A program made the position numbers and the translations under genes. Positions 43,993-53,787 of a stretch of 64,000 nt of DNA are shown piece by piece (the first letter of the stretch is position 1; every line of letters begins with the position of its first letter). The notes under the pieces are model-generated. The model was not told the origin of the DNA. It saw only the letters and a list, made by a program, of their open reading frames with translations, and did not search any database. Where the stretch lies: positions 558,001 to 622,000 of the forward strand of contig JAMXHR010000010.1 of assembly GCA_023955635.1 (NCBI GenBank), in the 5' to 3' direction. The stretch comes from Methanosarcina sp. ERenArc_MAG2. GTDB lineage: Archaea; Halobacteriota; Methanosarcinia; Methanosarcinales; Methanosarcinaceae.

Positions 43993-45545
43993 TCCTAGAT
44001 TCGGCAGGTTAACGTAATTAGAGATATATCTTTTCATATTTCTCCCCCATGAGACTCAATATCTTCCAGTGAATCTCTTCCATATTCAATATTTCTGACT
44101 CTATTTTCTCTTCTTTCTGAGTTATATTTTCTCTTCTTTCTGAGTTATAAGTTCTGTAATCCCCTGAAAATTGAAAAATACCCATCTCATTGTAGGCCGT
44201 TTTGTTGATTTCCCTTTTTGATCTGGAACCGTTTCATTTTGTTCCTCTAATTTTGTCCTCAACTTCCATTCTGCTATTGAATAAATCATTAAGCAGAGAA
44301 CCATTATCATGGTCACTGCTTCTATTCTTGCTTTATTCTTGAGGTAAACTTTTGATACGCTAAATGTGTCACTTTTCAAGAATCTGAATCCTTTTTCTAC
44401 GTTATCCTGTCCTTTGTAATACTTTAGCATCTCTTCAGGAGAAATACTAATATCATTACTTGCAAGAATGAAAAGTCCCATTTTCTCCATTTCTTTCAAA
44501 ACAAAAGCGTTATTAACCTTTATGCTGCCATCAATCCTGTAATAAGTATTTAATTTCTCATCTTTTGAAATTCTGCCTCTTTTACCTTCTTCACGTTTCT
44601 TAATAGCTTTCAAATCTACTTTTTCAAACACAATAGACGGGAATTCTTGAATCCATTTCTCCGCAGCTTTTAATGCATCCTCTTCGCAGAAAAAGTCCTC
44701 TCCTTTCAGCTTTTTAAAAGCCTTTTCTGCTTTTTCAAGCTCTTTTTCAATCTTTTTTCCGAGAGTTCCCTCTCTCTTCTCTTTCATCTTGTGAGAAAGC
44801 AACAAAACCCACTTTTGTTTGACTCCACCATATTCCACAAAAGTTTGATAAAACGAGTATCTCTCATCGCTTTTCAGCATTTTCAGGTCCAAATGCATTT
44901 CCTGAATGAGTATTCATAAAAAGAGGTATCCCATACTGATTAACAATCAAGCTTAGTACAAATTGTTTGAGATCCCATCTTCCGTTTTTGGGAATTCCAA
45001 AAGTAATATCAATAGACTCAGTTTCTTCGTCATCATAATCCCCATAAGCACTGACACTTGTAGTGTCAGCGTGTAAACAATGGACAGGAATAGGTAGACG
45101 ATTCATAATATGAAGAGTAATTTCCATGAACAGTTTTGTAGGGCCATATTTTACGATTTTATCAAGAGTCTCTCCGATAGTATTGATTCAGGTCTTCTCT
45201 TGTTACACCGTCTTCAAAGAGCCTTTCCGTAGAAACGTTTTTGAAAAAAATTAGGAAACAGGTACAAACGTTGCCCTATAACCAAGACCATTGATTACCA
45301 TGGCAAGGATGCAGACTGAGTGAGGGACATTATGATCCCTTTCCTTTGGGAGTTTCTCATCGATCAGTTTGTCAACTTCAAGTTCTCTGAAAACTCCAGC
45401 GACAAGCCCAAGGTGACCTAAGAACTTTGTGCGTTTTAAGGAGGATTCAATTCTTCTACTGCTGTTTTTCTCTGCCATGGGAAGATCAGGAAAGAGATAT
45501 AAAATTAATTATATTAATTTATATGTTTACCTGCAGAATCTAGGA
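43993..45545 (-). mobile_element. IS1634-family element, defective longer copy
   Basis: A 1553-bp element with ends TCCTAGATTCGGCAG and CAGAATCTAGGA. The transposase is broken in several places and has lost part of its centre. A 23-bp tandem duplication (TTTTCTCTTCTTTCTGAG unit) at 44103-44148 is absent from the copy at 27977. It lies between the double-cubane genes and the hydrogenase operon. Confidence 0.88.
44122..45478 (-). pseudogene. IS1634 transposase, broken
   Basis: The N-terminus (45251-45478) has FLGHLGLVAGVFRELEVDKLIDE, the DUF4277-like entry of IS1634 transposases. The middle (44864-45127) has the first catalytic Asp in CLHADTTSVSAYG. The end (44122-44898) has GLFILASNDISISPEEMLKYY and VEKGFRFLKSD with the Glu. 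After NTHSGNA the frame jumps directly to LKMLKSDERY, so the second Asp region is deleted, and frameshifts lie near 45240 and 44890. Non-functional. Confidence 0.85.
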
Positions 45546-45675
45546 TGCATTCTTAGAATGCCTGTTTTTTAGCACTCAAAGGTTATTTACAAAGCAAGTA
45601 GATAGGGATTATGATAGTCTTTTAATATATTAAGTCCTATCTTATATATATCTATATATAAAAAGATTTGCGATA

Positions 45676-46898
45676 ATGGGGGAAATGGAACGAGTAATGA
45701 GAGCTTACTTGAAAAGTTTAAAAATCTCGATTTTATGAAGATGGATCGACGGACTTTTATAAAGGCTGTCGGGGTATTGGGGGCCTCACTGTTTTTACAA
45801 ACATATAAAAGCGATATGGCAAAAGCCCTTGAACTTTCGGAAACTAAAGTCGTATGGCTTCACGGAGTAATGGATAGTGGCTGTACCATATCAATGCTGG
45901 ACGGAGGATCGCCTGATATCGTCGAATTCCTTCGGGTTTACAATCTCAAACTGCTCTATCATGAAGTTTTAATGATGCAGCAGGGAATTTTCGTGGATGG
46001 AAAACTCGCAAATACCAGTGAGCTGAATTCTGAGATCGTGCTGGATGAAATCATGGAAAGGGAAAAAGGTTACGTTCTTGTCTCTGAGGGAGCAGTCGCG
46101 AACGGACCTCAAGGTTCCGGGAAATATCTTATGTACGGGGGCAGGCCCTATAAGGAAATTTACGAGAAAGTTGCGAAAAATGCCTCAGTAATTGTTGCAA
46201 TCGGGCAGTGTGCAACTAACAGTGGAGTAAACGCTGCTAAGAGTGATATAGTCGAACTTCTGGATCCCCGTGGAATTGCCTTTACTATGGAAGATTCATC
46301 AAAAGGGATTGTAGACCTGCTTGGTATCAATACACCGGTTATCAATATTGGCGGTTGTCCTGCACATCCTGACTGGGTGTTTTTGACAATAGGCGCAGTT
46401 GTTCTGGGAAAGATAAAGATACCTGATGATTTGCCTTATGTACTGGATCGATGGAAGCGTCCAAAGGTTTTCTTCCCGCCTGACCATGTTGTCCATGATA
46501 ACTGTCCTCGTCGCGGATACTATGACCGTGGAGAATTTGATCTGACAGTCGGTGGAGAAAAATGTCTATGGAAACTGGGGTGCAAGGGTCCTTATTCCCA
46601 TGCCGATTGCGGTACTCGCCACTGGAATGGCCACCTTAATTTATGTCCGATGGCAGGTTCTCCCTGTATATCCTGCGTTGAACCTGGCTTCCCGGATTCA
46701 TCAAGGCCTTTTTTCGTGGAAATTGAGAAAACAGGAATTTTAGGTACGAATATCAGTACTGTAGCAGGTGTGGCAATAGGAGGTGCTCTGCTTGCTGCAG
46801 GGGTTCACGCTGTCAGAAGAACTGTCCTGAAAAGACCTGAGGACGAGGAAGGCTTTGCCGAAGAAAGCTCTTCAGAGAAAACAGGAGGTGAAAAATAA
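45676..46898 (-). other. Strand note: hydrogenase operon promoter side
   Basis: No minus-strand gene lies here. On the plus strand, a TATA-like run (TTATATATATCTATATATAAAA at about 45651) precedes the hydrogenase small-subunit gene by only about 20 bases; another AT box (TTTTAATATATTAAG) lies near 45620. Either could be the promoter of the operon. Confidence 0.3.
45676..46898 (+). CDS. vhxG: [NiFe] hydrogenase small subunit, Vht/Vho/Vhx type, Asp in proximal-cluster motif
   Basis: Small subunit of a methanophenazine-reducing membrane hydrogenase, exported by Tat ([10 protein letters not shown]). The leader probably starts at ATG 45676 ([17 protein letters not shown]), needing one A near 45720; the uninterrupted ORF starts at 45735. 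Cluster ligands: the usual first CxxC reads DSGC ([11 protein letters not shown]), so one proximal-cluster Cys is Asp. The others are in place: [39 protein letters not shown] and PCISC. A C-terminal membrane anchor follows ([18 protein letters not shown]). The stop overlaps the large-subunit start. No vhtD-like protease gene follows, as in vho/vhx operons. The gene symbol is a best guess. Confidence 0.82.
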
Positions 46899-48688
46899 TG
46901 GTACAGGTCATTGTCGATCCTGTTTCGAGAATTGAAGGGCATTATAGGATCAATACCGAAGTTAATGGGGAAGGCGTGATTACTGATGCCCAGAGTAATG
47001 GCTTGCAGTTAAGGGGGTTTGAAAGGCTTTTTCAGAAGCATGATCCCAGGGATGCGGCACTTCTGGTCCAAAGGATCTGTGGGGTCTGCCCGGTAAGCCA
47101 TGGCATAACTGCAGCAAACGCCCTGGACGAACTTTTCGGGGTTGCAGGCGAGGTTCCCAAAAACGCTCTTGTAATGCGAAACATTCACCAGAGCCTGAAT
47201 TACATAGCCAGCCATGCAGCCCATATCTACGTGCTATGGGGTCCTGATCTTGCAAACCCGGCTTATCGTGATATCCTGGCAAAATACGGGGATGTTGGAA
47301 ATGCAGTATGGAAAGAACTCCAAGGACGTTTTGCGCCTTTGATTTATCAGCTTAACGGTATCAGTTATCCGGCTGGTTCATCTTATCTCGGTGCTATAGA
47401 GGAATTTCGCCGCTTGCACGAAGCCATTTCTCTGATAGCTGGCAAGATGCCTCATCCGGTTCTTCAAAATGTTGGGGGAGTGGTTTATTCTCCGACGGTT
47501 GCTGATATCGGGCAAATTGTAGGCTATGTATCGAAGACGATGGAGTTCATTGAAGCATTTACTCTTGGTGTCTCTCCCGATACCTGGATTGAAAATACTT
47601 ACAGGGCTTCTTCTCCTCAAAAAGCTGTTAATTTCGTGATTGAACGCCTGCAAGAACTTCTGAATAATTCCCTTTCTAACAACAACTTCTCACACTCTGC
47701 AGGCTGGGGAGACGTCCCGCTCTTTGCGGCTTTTGGCTCGGAGCTGATAGGAGAAAAACTTCTTGGTCTGCCTATCAGTATGAAAATGGATCTTGCAGGT
47801 ACTTACAAAGATCCCGATAAGATCGGTTTTCTTTCTTACGGAGTTTTCTTCAAGCCTGAGAAAGGTGATGGATATGACCCAAGAAGTCCTGCAGACAGCA
47901 GAGTTATTCCTTCCGGCTATATGAATGGCTATTTCAAGCTTGAACAATTCGACTACAGGAAGATCTCAGAAAGTATTAGCCACTCCTTTTACATCGACGA
48001 CATAAAAGATCGTCCTCCCTGGAATGGGGTTACAGTTCCGGAAGGAGATCCTGAAAATATCGATTATACAAAAGGATCGAAGAGCCGCTACTCATGGGCA
48101 AAAGCTCCTCATTATGATGGGATTCCGTGTGAGGTCGGTCCCCTTGCTCGTATGATGATTATGGGAGAACCTCTTGTTACGGGATTGGTAAAAACTTTTC
48201 AAGATAACGGCTACTATCCTGTCAACAACTACACCCGCATGATTGCAAGAATGCAGGAAATTCTCGTAGTGGTTCCAGAACTTATGAAATGGCTCACACA
48301 GGATCTTCAGGCAGGCGGAAAGGTCGCTGTGTATACCGATCTTCCCATGGCAAAGAGTTCCGCAGGAATGGGTTTATGGGAAGCTCCGCGAGGGGCCCTG
48401 GGACACTGGATTGCCACAGGGCCGGATTCCATGGTAACCCTTTACCAGGCTGTGGTTCCGAGTACCTGGAACCTTGCTCCCAGAAATTCGCAGGAAATTC
48501 CAAGCCCTGTTGAGCAGGCTCTCATAGGCACCAAAATTTCAGCTGCCGAAAATGCACTTGGAGTGGATTATTCGAATCCGTTAGGAATCCTGCATACAGC
48601 CCGCTCCTATGATCCCTGCCTTGCATGTGCGGTTCATACCATTGATAAAACCGGAAAGCATCCGGATTATACAATCAAGATACTTTGA
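46898..48688 (+). CDS. vhxA: [NiFe] hydrogenase large subunit, Vht/Vho/Vhx type
   Basis: A 596-residue catalytic subunit that binds the Ni-Fe site. The L1 motif [11 protein letters not shown] and the L2 motif DPCLACAVH supply the four Cys ligands; the Glu of VSRIEGHYR is present. After the final His, [17 protein letters not shown] would be removed by a maturation protease, which is not encoded nearby. All residues needed for the active site look intact, in contrast to the altered small subunit. Exported together with it by Tat. Frame intact. Confidence 0.93.
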   Translation: MVQVIVDPVSRIEGHYRINTEVNGEGVITDAQSNGLQLRGFERLFQKHDPRDAALLVQRICGVCPVSHGITAANALDELFGVAGEVPKNALVMRNIHQSLNYIASHAAHIYVLWGPDLANPAYRDILAKYGDVGNAVWKELQGRFAPLIYQLNGISYPAGSSYLGAIEEFRRLHEAISLIAGKMPHPVLQNVGGVVYSPTVADIGQIVGYVSKTMEFIEAFTLGVSPDTWIENTYRASSPQKAVNFVIERLQELLNNSLSNNNFSHSAGWGDVPLFAAFGSELIGEKLLGLPISMKMDLAGTYKDPDKIGFLSYGVFFKPEKGDGYDPRSPADSRVIPSGYMNGYFKLEQFDYRKISESISHSFYIDDIKDRPPWNGVTVPEGDPENIDYTKGSKSRYSWAKAPHYDGIPCEVGPLARMMIMGEPLVTGLVKTFQDNGYYPVNNYTRMIARMQEILVVVPELMKWLTQDLQAGGKVAVYTDLPMAKSSAGMGLWEAPRGALGHWIATGPDSMVTLYQAVVPSTWNLAPRNSQEIPSPVEQALIGTKISAAENALGVDYSNPLGILHTARSYDPCLACAVHTIDKTGKHPDYTIKIL

Positions 48689-48701
48689 AGGAGGCTGAAA
48701 T

Positions 48702-49492
48702 ATGGTACGATCTGCTCAAAGACCCGCTTCCGGAAGAGTAATTGTTGAACGCTATACCTGGCTTGAGAGGGTTACCCATCTGGTGCACCTTGTAGCTATG
48801 CTAACCCTTCTTGTCACAGGGTTTAAAATCTACTTTGTCTGGGGTTTCATGTCTTTTCAAATAGCTTGGACTCTGCATATGATCGCTGTACCTTTTTTCC
48901 TCGTCGCAAACTGGATCCTGGTTCCTTACAATATTTTTTCCTGCAAAGGAGAAAGATGTGGTGTCAGAGACCGGATAGGGCATTTCAAGGAATCTTACAT
49001 TTTTGGAAAAGATGATATGGAACGCCTTGTTGATATAATTAAGAACTTTTTGGAAGAGGCAGGTACCCGGCTTTTACGATTTATGACGAGCGCAAGGGCC
49101 ATTATGTAACCAAGCTTCATCCTGTACTTAAAATTCTGATTGTCCTTGAGAGTATAGCGATTGTCATTGTAGCAATTACAGGAGTAGTGCTTTACAACCT
49201 TAACTGGGCTCCTATCGGAATTCCTATTTCGGCATGGATACTTTCCGTCGCATGGTACTTTGCGCCGTTGCTTGGTATTGATGCTTTAGGGCTAATCCGT
49301 TTAATACATTTGCTTGCAGCTTACTGGTTTGTCTTTGAACTTGTGGTCCATGTAGGAATTATTGAACTCGATCCGAATGTCTGGAAGTACCACAGGGCAA
49401 TTTTCTGGTCCGGAAAAGAGGATCTTTCAGACAGGCATTTTGTCAAAGTAATTGAGGAGACCGATCAAAAAGGAGCAACAAGAGAACACTGA
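48702..49492 (+). CDS. vhxC: Cytochrome b subunit of the hydrogenase (VhtC/VhoC type), one frameshift
   Basis: Membrane cytochrome b that passes electrons to methanophenazine. The N-terminal helix has His pairs (VERYTWLERVTHLVHLVAML and AWTLHMIAVPFF), and the C-terminal half has LIRLIHLLAAYWFVFELVVHVG for haem ligation. The frame breaks near 49085; adding one G (GGG) gives EEAGYPAFTIYDERKGHYV. Hydrogenase cytochrome b and VhoC-type proteins have this layout. A GGAGG Shine-Dalgarno lies before ATG 48702. It closes the operon. Confidence 0.9.
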
Positions 49493-49597
49493 TACAACAG
49501 CAACAAGAGGACATTGATACTATATTATAATATTTTTATATATTTATCATGTCTATGGATATACAAATGATTATATACTAATCTATCATTATTATAT

Positions 49598-49750
49598 ATG
49601 GTAATTCTGATGCATGGGCTAGGGGAAGTTCGAAGAAGAATTAACCCGACGATTATTATCAACCTTTTGATTCTTTTATTTTTGGTACTGCTGTGGTTGA
49701 TCGTGGTTGAGTTGATTCTTAAAAGTTTAATAATTTATAGCCCTTTTTGA
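49598..49750 (+). CDS. Putative single-span small membrane protein
   Basis: A 50-codon ORF (MVILMHGLGEVRRRINPTII start) with one strong hydrophobic helix (LLILLFLVLLWLIVVELIL) after a basic stretch. It could start at the inner ATG at 49610. It stands between the hydrogenase operon and the Cgi121 gene. The composition fits a real small membrane protein, but there is no homologue I recognise. The rest of 49493-49898 is pyrimidine-rich spacer. Confidence 0.4.
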   Translation: MVILMHGLGEVRRRINPTIIINLLILLFLVLLWLIVVELILKSLIIYSPF

Positions 49751-49898
49751 AAGTTCTCGGCTTTCTTTTTATTTCACTCTTTTATTTTATCTTTTTACTT
49801 CACTCTTTTATTTCATCTTTTTGTCTTCTTGCTTTCCATTTTCTGTTTTTCTCATACGACCGAAATCCTTATTGTAAAGCCCGCGTTATGGCAGGGAT

Positions 49899-50429
49899 AT
49901 GGAAATGCAAAGGGAAATCCAGATAATCTGTGGAGCTGTGCGGATCCCGAATCTTTCCGGCTTTCTGAAATCAATAAGTTCTATTGCTTCCGAAAACGAA
50001 GTCATTGCCCAGGGCTTGAACACAGATCTGATCGCAGGTGAAAGACATCTTCATTTTGCAGTAGGAAAGGCCCTCAGAGCATTAGCTGCAGGCAAAAACA
50101 TAGCAAAAGATCCCGGAATTGAGATTATGCGTTATGCAGCCGGAGAAAGGCAGATCGAGAGGAGTTTTTCTATAGGACTGCATGAAGGTGAAAACAATAC
50201 TGTTTTCGTGCTGCTTGGAAAAATGGACAATCTGGTGCTGGCTCTTTCTGCCATCAGAGGATTAATAGAGGAAAAATCATGTTCTGAGCTGCTTGCTTAT
50301 TCCGATGCCAAAAGGCAGGGAATCCTTTCCTTGTTCGGGATTACTGATGCAGAAATTGAAGCTGCAGGGGAGGAATATATTCCTGAACTCGTTATTGAAA
50401 GAGTGGCATTGGCAGATTTTTTAAAGTAA
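49899..50429 (+). CDS. cgi121: KEOPS complex subunit Cgi121
   Basis: A 176-residue protein matching Cgi121: a C-terminal ERVALADFLK-like end, the YAAGERQIERSFSIGLHEGENNTVFVLLG core strand pair, and the length are right. Cgi121 joins Kae1, Bud32 and Pcc1 in making the t6A base at position 37 of tRNA and binds the tRNA 3' end. The gene is solitary here. It is adjacent to the vhx operon in genome order only. Intact frame. Confidence 0.82.
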   Translation: MEMQREIQIICGAVRIPNLSGFLKSISSIASENEVIAQGLNTDLIAGERHLHFAVGKALRALAAGKNIAKDPGIEIMRYAAGERQIERSFSIGLHEGENNTVFVLLGKMDNLVLALSAIRGLIEEKSCSELLAYSDAKRQGILSLFGITDAEIEAAGEEYIPELVIERVALADFLK

Positions 50430-50481
50430 GTCTCCTACTTTTTTAATAGGATTTCAATTTTTGGGGATTTTGGGTCGTGTC

Positions 50482-50577
50482 CATGAGCCATTGATTAATT
50501 CCGAAAAAGCAAGTACAACCTCCATATTTGAATATATTCCAGATAAATCCTTCTGCTTATGGTTTTCAATAACTCAC
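50482..50577. mobile_element. MITE-like repeat GTGAGTTA, copy 2
   Basis: Complement of this stretch matches 43666-43759, with ends TGAGTTATTGA and TCAATGGCTCA. Both copies flank the hydrogenase neighbourhood, about 6.7 kb apart and inverted, so they could recombine to invert it. Confidence 0.65.
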
Positions 50578-50666
50578 GCCCACAACCGGATTTTGATACG
50601 TTAGAAATTCCACGTTCATCGAATAACATCAAATTCTGTTATTTTTACTACTCCAAACTCTAAAAA

Positions 50667-52436
50667 TTAATACACGGTTTGATTCGCCCTCATCCGTGTA
50701 TAATTCTGTTGTTCTGCACTAATCCTCACATCAATTCCTGAATTGTTGAAACTATCAACTGTTATCACAGAATCCCTCGTATCTTCATAAGTCATGCTTA
50801 CTGCATCACCTATGTTTGTAAGGGCTGCCTCTGGATATTGAGAAACTGGAATTTCAAAGATGATGTTTGAATTATTGAGGTAGATTAGCCTGTAATCAAG
50901 GTTATTTGCTGAAATAATACCTGAGATCCTATTCACGATTCCAGTAATATTTCCTATGGCACTTGAACTCGTTATAGCGAAGTTGTACCCGTTTTCATTC
51001 AGGTATCTTCTATACCCCTCAAAGGCAGTTGCCTTAGTATTCCCAAGAGAAACATGTCCTGTTATAGCATCTACAATTCCTATTTCTTGGAATATTTCTC
51101 CATTATCCGAAGATGCAGCTATCGGAACAACATAAGCTAACCTTCCTGAACAATCATAGGGTATAGGTGCGCTGCTATGATAATTTTTGAAATTCGACAC
51201 TGAAGCATTTACTGCATCCATAACAGCCTGTTCATTCCATCCATTCATCCTGTACAGATTGACAGTCCCATCTTTCGAATTGACTAATACTATGCTCGTT
51301 AGAGATTGATCCTTTGATGAGGAAGAAGTCATTCCAGCAAACCAATATGCTTGCCCATTGTTTCCATGTATTAACCACATATCCTCAGAACTAACAACAT
51401 TGACGTCTTTCTCTGTAATTACTGAATTTAACCAACCGTGAACATATTTGCCATACCAACTAAGATAATTCCTAGCAAGTTCTTCAGGCATGACTCTATC
51501 AACCCATTCAGGCGCGTTCCCAAGAGAATACTCTGTAATATCCCCATTTTCAGGATCGATAACTGTAACTCCTTTAACAACATCTCCACCATTAAGCACT
51601 GATGGAGTTGTTAAGCTTACTACCCAACGCGGCTGAAGTTTATCTGTAACTTCAAAATTAATATCTTTTAATTCGACATTCTGATAACCATTTGAATAAA
51701 GATGTCTGATAATATAATCACCTAAAAATGAGGAGGTCATATACTTCATTTTATAGCCAGTGTAAAGTTTTGCAGGTGCAGAAGGATCTTCAGCATCTAC
51801 CATTATGAAGCCGGGTGATGTTTTTGCACTCCACCATTTAAAAATATCTCTAAACTCTAAAGGAGCAACCCAGTACAATCGACCATTTACATTTTGGATC
51901 GTAAAATCATTCTGTTTTACTTCAAACTGGCTGCCTAAATTCTGCTCACTGCTTCCAATTACTTTATTTCCTAGGTAATAAGCCATGGATTGATCAATAA
52001 TTCTCATATTCTGAGCATCGATAGGGGCAAAATTAGATCCTTGAGAAATGTTATCATAAACTTTTACCTGGGGAATATCATGTAATTGTTGATTATACAA
52101 AATCGGAGTGGCCAGTAAGTATATAAAAACCCCAAGTATTGCTATTATTTTTAATGCCTGAATTCCAATTTCTATATTATCTGAATTACTCGATATACCT
52201 ATGGATATATAAAATGCCGAAATTATAAGTATTGGTATTGCTGCGACTATGTAGTACCCGCCTAATATGCCAACAAAAGCAGGAGTGAACAAATATAAGT
52301 ATACATAAATTAATATAGTTCCAATAATGGCAGTAATTCCGTAATATTTGAGTGTTTTCTTTAGACTAAATTTTTTGTCCTTAAACCCCAAGAAAAATGA
52401 AGCTATGAGAGCTACAATAATTGATTCTACTAGCAT
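50667..52436 (-). CDS. Large membrane-anchored exported protein of unknown function
   Basis: A 589-residue protein. Four hydrophobic segments fill the first 130 residues (IIVALIASFFLGF, GITAIIGTILIYVYLYLF and so on), followed by a 450-residue outer region with several PepSY-like units (VTVIDPENGDITEYSL, VLVNSKDGTVNLYRMNG, IGIVDAITGHVSLGN). Such units occur in proteins that hold off proteases or bind metal or haem. No family name recognised. Monocistronic; the upstream spacer to 52757 is pyrimidine-rich. Intact frame. Confidence 0.65.
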   Translation of the reverse strand: MLVESIIVALIASFFLGFKDKKFSLKKTLKYYGITAIIGTILIYVYLYLFTPAFVGILGGYYIVAAIPILIISAFYISIGISSNSDNIEIGIQALKIIAILGVFIYLLATPILYNQQLHDIPQVKVYDNISQGSNFAPIDAQNMRIIDQSMAYYLGNKVIGSSEQNLGSQFEVKQNDFTIQNVNGRLYWVAPLEFRDIFKWWSAKTSPGFIMVDAEDPSAPAKLYTGYKMKYMTSSFLGDYIIRHLYSNGYQNVELKDINFEVTDKLQPRWVVSLTTPSVLNGGDVVKGVTVIDPENGDITEYSLGNAPEWVDRVMPEELARNYLSWYGKYVHGWLNSVITEKDVNVVSSEDMWLIHGNNGQAYWFAGMTSSSSKDQSLTSIVLVNSKDGTVNLYRMNGWNEQAVMDAVNASVSNFKNYHSSAPIPYDCSGRLAYVVPIAASSDNGEIFQEIGIVDAITGHVSLGNTKATAFEGYRRYLNENGYNFAITSSSAIGNITGIVNRISGIISANNLDYRLIYLNNSNIIFEIPVSQYPEAALTNIGDAVSMTYEDTRDSVITVDSFNNSGIDVRISAEQQNYTRMRANQTVY

Positions 52437-52757
52437 ATTTTTTTACCTCATTAAAATACTATTATCTAAATATGTAAGGGTTTTATTTCCCCTGAATTAA
52501 AATTAACACTCATATTATCCTCGGTAATAATTTTCTGAAACTGCATCCCGAGTTTCTTGTCAGCTTCTCTTTCGTACTTTACTCTATCTTTTGCATTTTA
52601 TTTCTCTTCACACCTTACTTTTCTTTCACACTTTACTTTCTCTTTTGCATCTTTCTTTTTCACTCTGTACTTTATCGAGTCCACATTAGTTCTTTCTCAC
52701 ACCTTTTTTCTTATTTACATTTCTCTTCAAACCAATCCATGAGAGAAAAAGCCAGGC
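52437..52757. other. Pyrimidine-rich spacer
   Basis: Runs of TTTCTCTT and CTTTACTTT units on the plus strand cover most of this spacer. They resemble the tract near 1013-1140 and 49760-49840. There is no gene. Confidence 0.4.
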
Positions 52758-53423
52758 TCATGGAATCTTCAAAAAGCTTTGCTGCCCGCAGATTTCCTTT
52801 TCGGACTGGATATACTTTCCTGGAACAAGCTCGTGCCCTGAATCTTTGATGAGATTTCTTACCCACTGCCTGTCAGCCTCAGGATGGAACTGCATCCCGA
52901 GAACGTTTCCATTATAGATAAATCCCTGATTAGGGCAGGCCTCACTTTCAAAAAGCTTCATTGCGCCGTCTGGAATTTCAAACATGTCCCCATGCCACAT
53001 AAAACCGGTAAATTCCGGAAACATTCCTGATGGAAGTTTTAAACTTCTGATCTTGTTCAGGTTTTTCCCTTCCATGGCTCGTACCGTGTGCCAGCCTATT
53101 TCCTTATACTGATTCCCCGTAACTCTTCCACCCAGCACTTCGGCAATCATCTGAGCCCCAAAACAGCTTCCAAGCACCGGAATGCCTGTTTCTATAACTT
53201 TTCTAACAAATTCTTTTTCAGGCTTTAACCAGGGATATTCCTCTTCCTGGTAAACGCTCATGGTGCCACCCATTATCAGGAGCAAATCGAGTTCCTCAGG
53301 GTCAGGAAAAAGAGAGTCTTCATAGAGCAGGGTTTTCGTAAGTCTATATCCTTTTCTGGCTATCCAGGTCCCTATATTTCCCAGGGTATCGTTTTTCAGG
53401 TGTTGTAAACAGTGAATTCTCAC
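52758..53423 (-). CDS. Class I glutamine amidotransferase-like protein
   Basis: A 221-residue GATase1 domain protein. The nucleophile elbow is GSCFGAQM, and the His/Glu pair lies in MQFHPEAD. These give a complete catalytic triad. It resembles stand-alone GMP-synthase-like amidotransferases that lack the synthetase half. Partner and substrate unknown. Its start faces a set of 12-bp tandem repeats. Intact frame. Confidence 0.87.
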   Translation of the reverse strand: MRIHCLQHLKNDTLGNIGTWIARKGYRLTKTLLYEDSLFPDPEELDLLLIMGGTMSVYQEEEYPWLKPEKEFVRKVIETGIPVLGSCFGAQMIAEVLGGRVTGNQYKEIGWHTVRAMEGKNLNKIRSLKLPSGMFPEFTGFMWHGDMFEIPDGAMKLFESEACPNQGFIYNGNVLGMQFHPEADRQWVRNLIKDSGHELVPGKYIQSEKEICGQQSFLKIP

Positions 53424-53472
53424 GGGTGTTTCCCCTTAAAGTAAATGGAGCAGAACCTGCTGTTTTTGAATC

Positions 53473-53550
53473 ACGCTTTAAGTTACGCTTTAAGTTAAAC
53501 TTTAAGTTACGCTTTAAGTCAAGTTTTAAGTCAAGTTTTAAGCCAAACTT
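53473..53550. repeat. 12-bp tandem repeat, about 6.5 units
   Basis: Units ACGCTTTAAGTT, ACGCTTTAAGTT, AAACTTTAAGTT, ACGCTTTAAGTC, AAGTTTTAAGTC, AAGTTTTAAGCC and a partial. It lies 50 bases upstream of the amidotransferase start. Possible regulatory repeats or replication-slippage DNA. Confidence 0.88.
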
Positions 53551-53787
53551 TTTTAGTCATTCTTTTATATTTCTTATCTTTATTCTCTATTTTGAAGCCC
53601 GTATGAAAGCTTTTTATTTACGGAGCTTTCTGCGATAAACATTTTATAAGATAAATATCTGTTTCCTGCCTGGCAATACATTCATTAATTACGATTGTGT
53701 TAAGAAATCACATACACAGGTAAAGGAAATCTCCGAAAAATAATTTCATTATCATGAAAAAGATTATCAGTAAACAGAAAATGGGAG

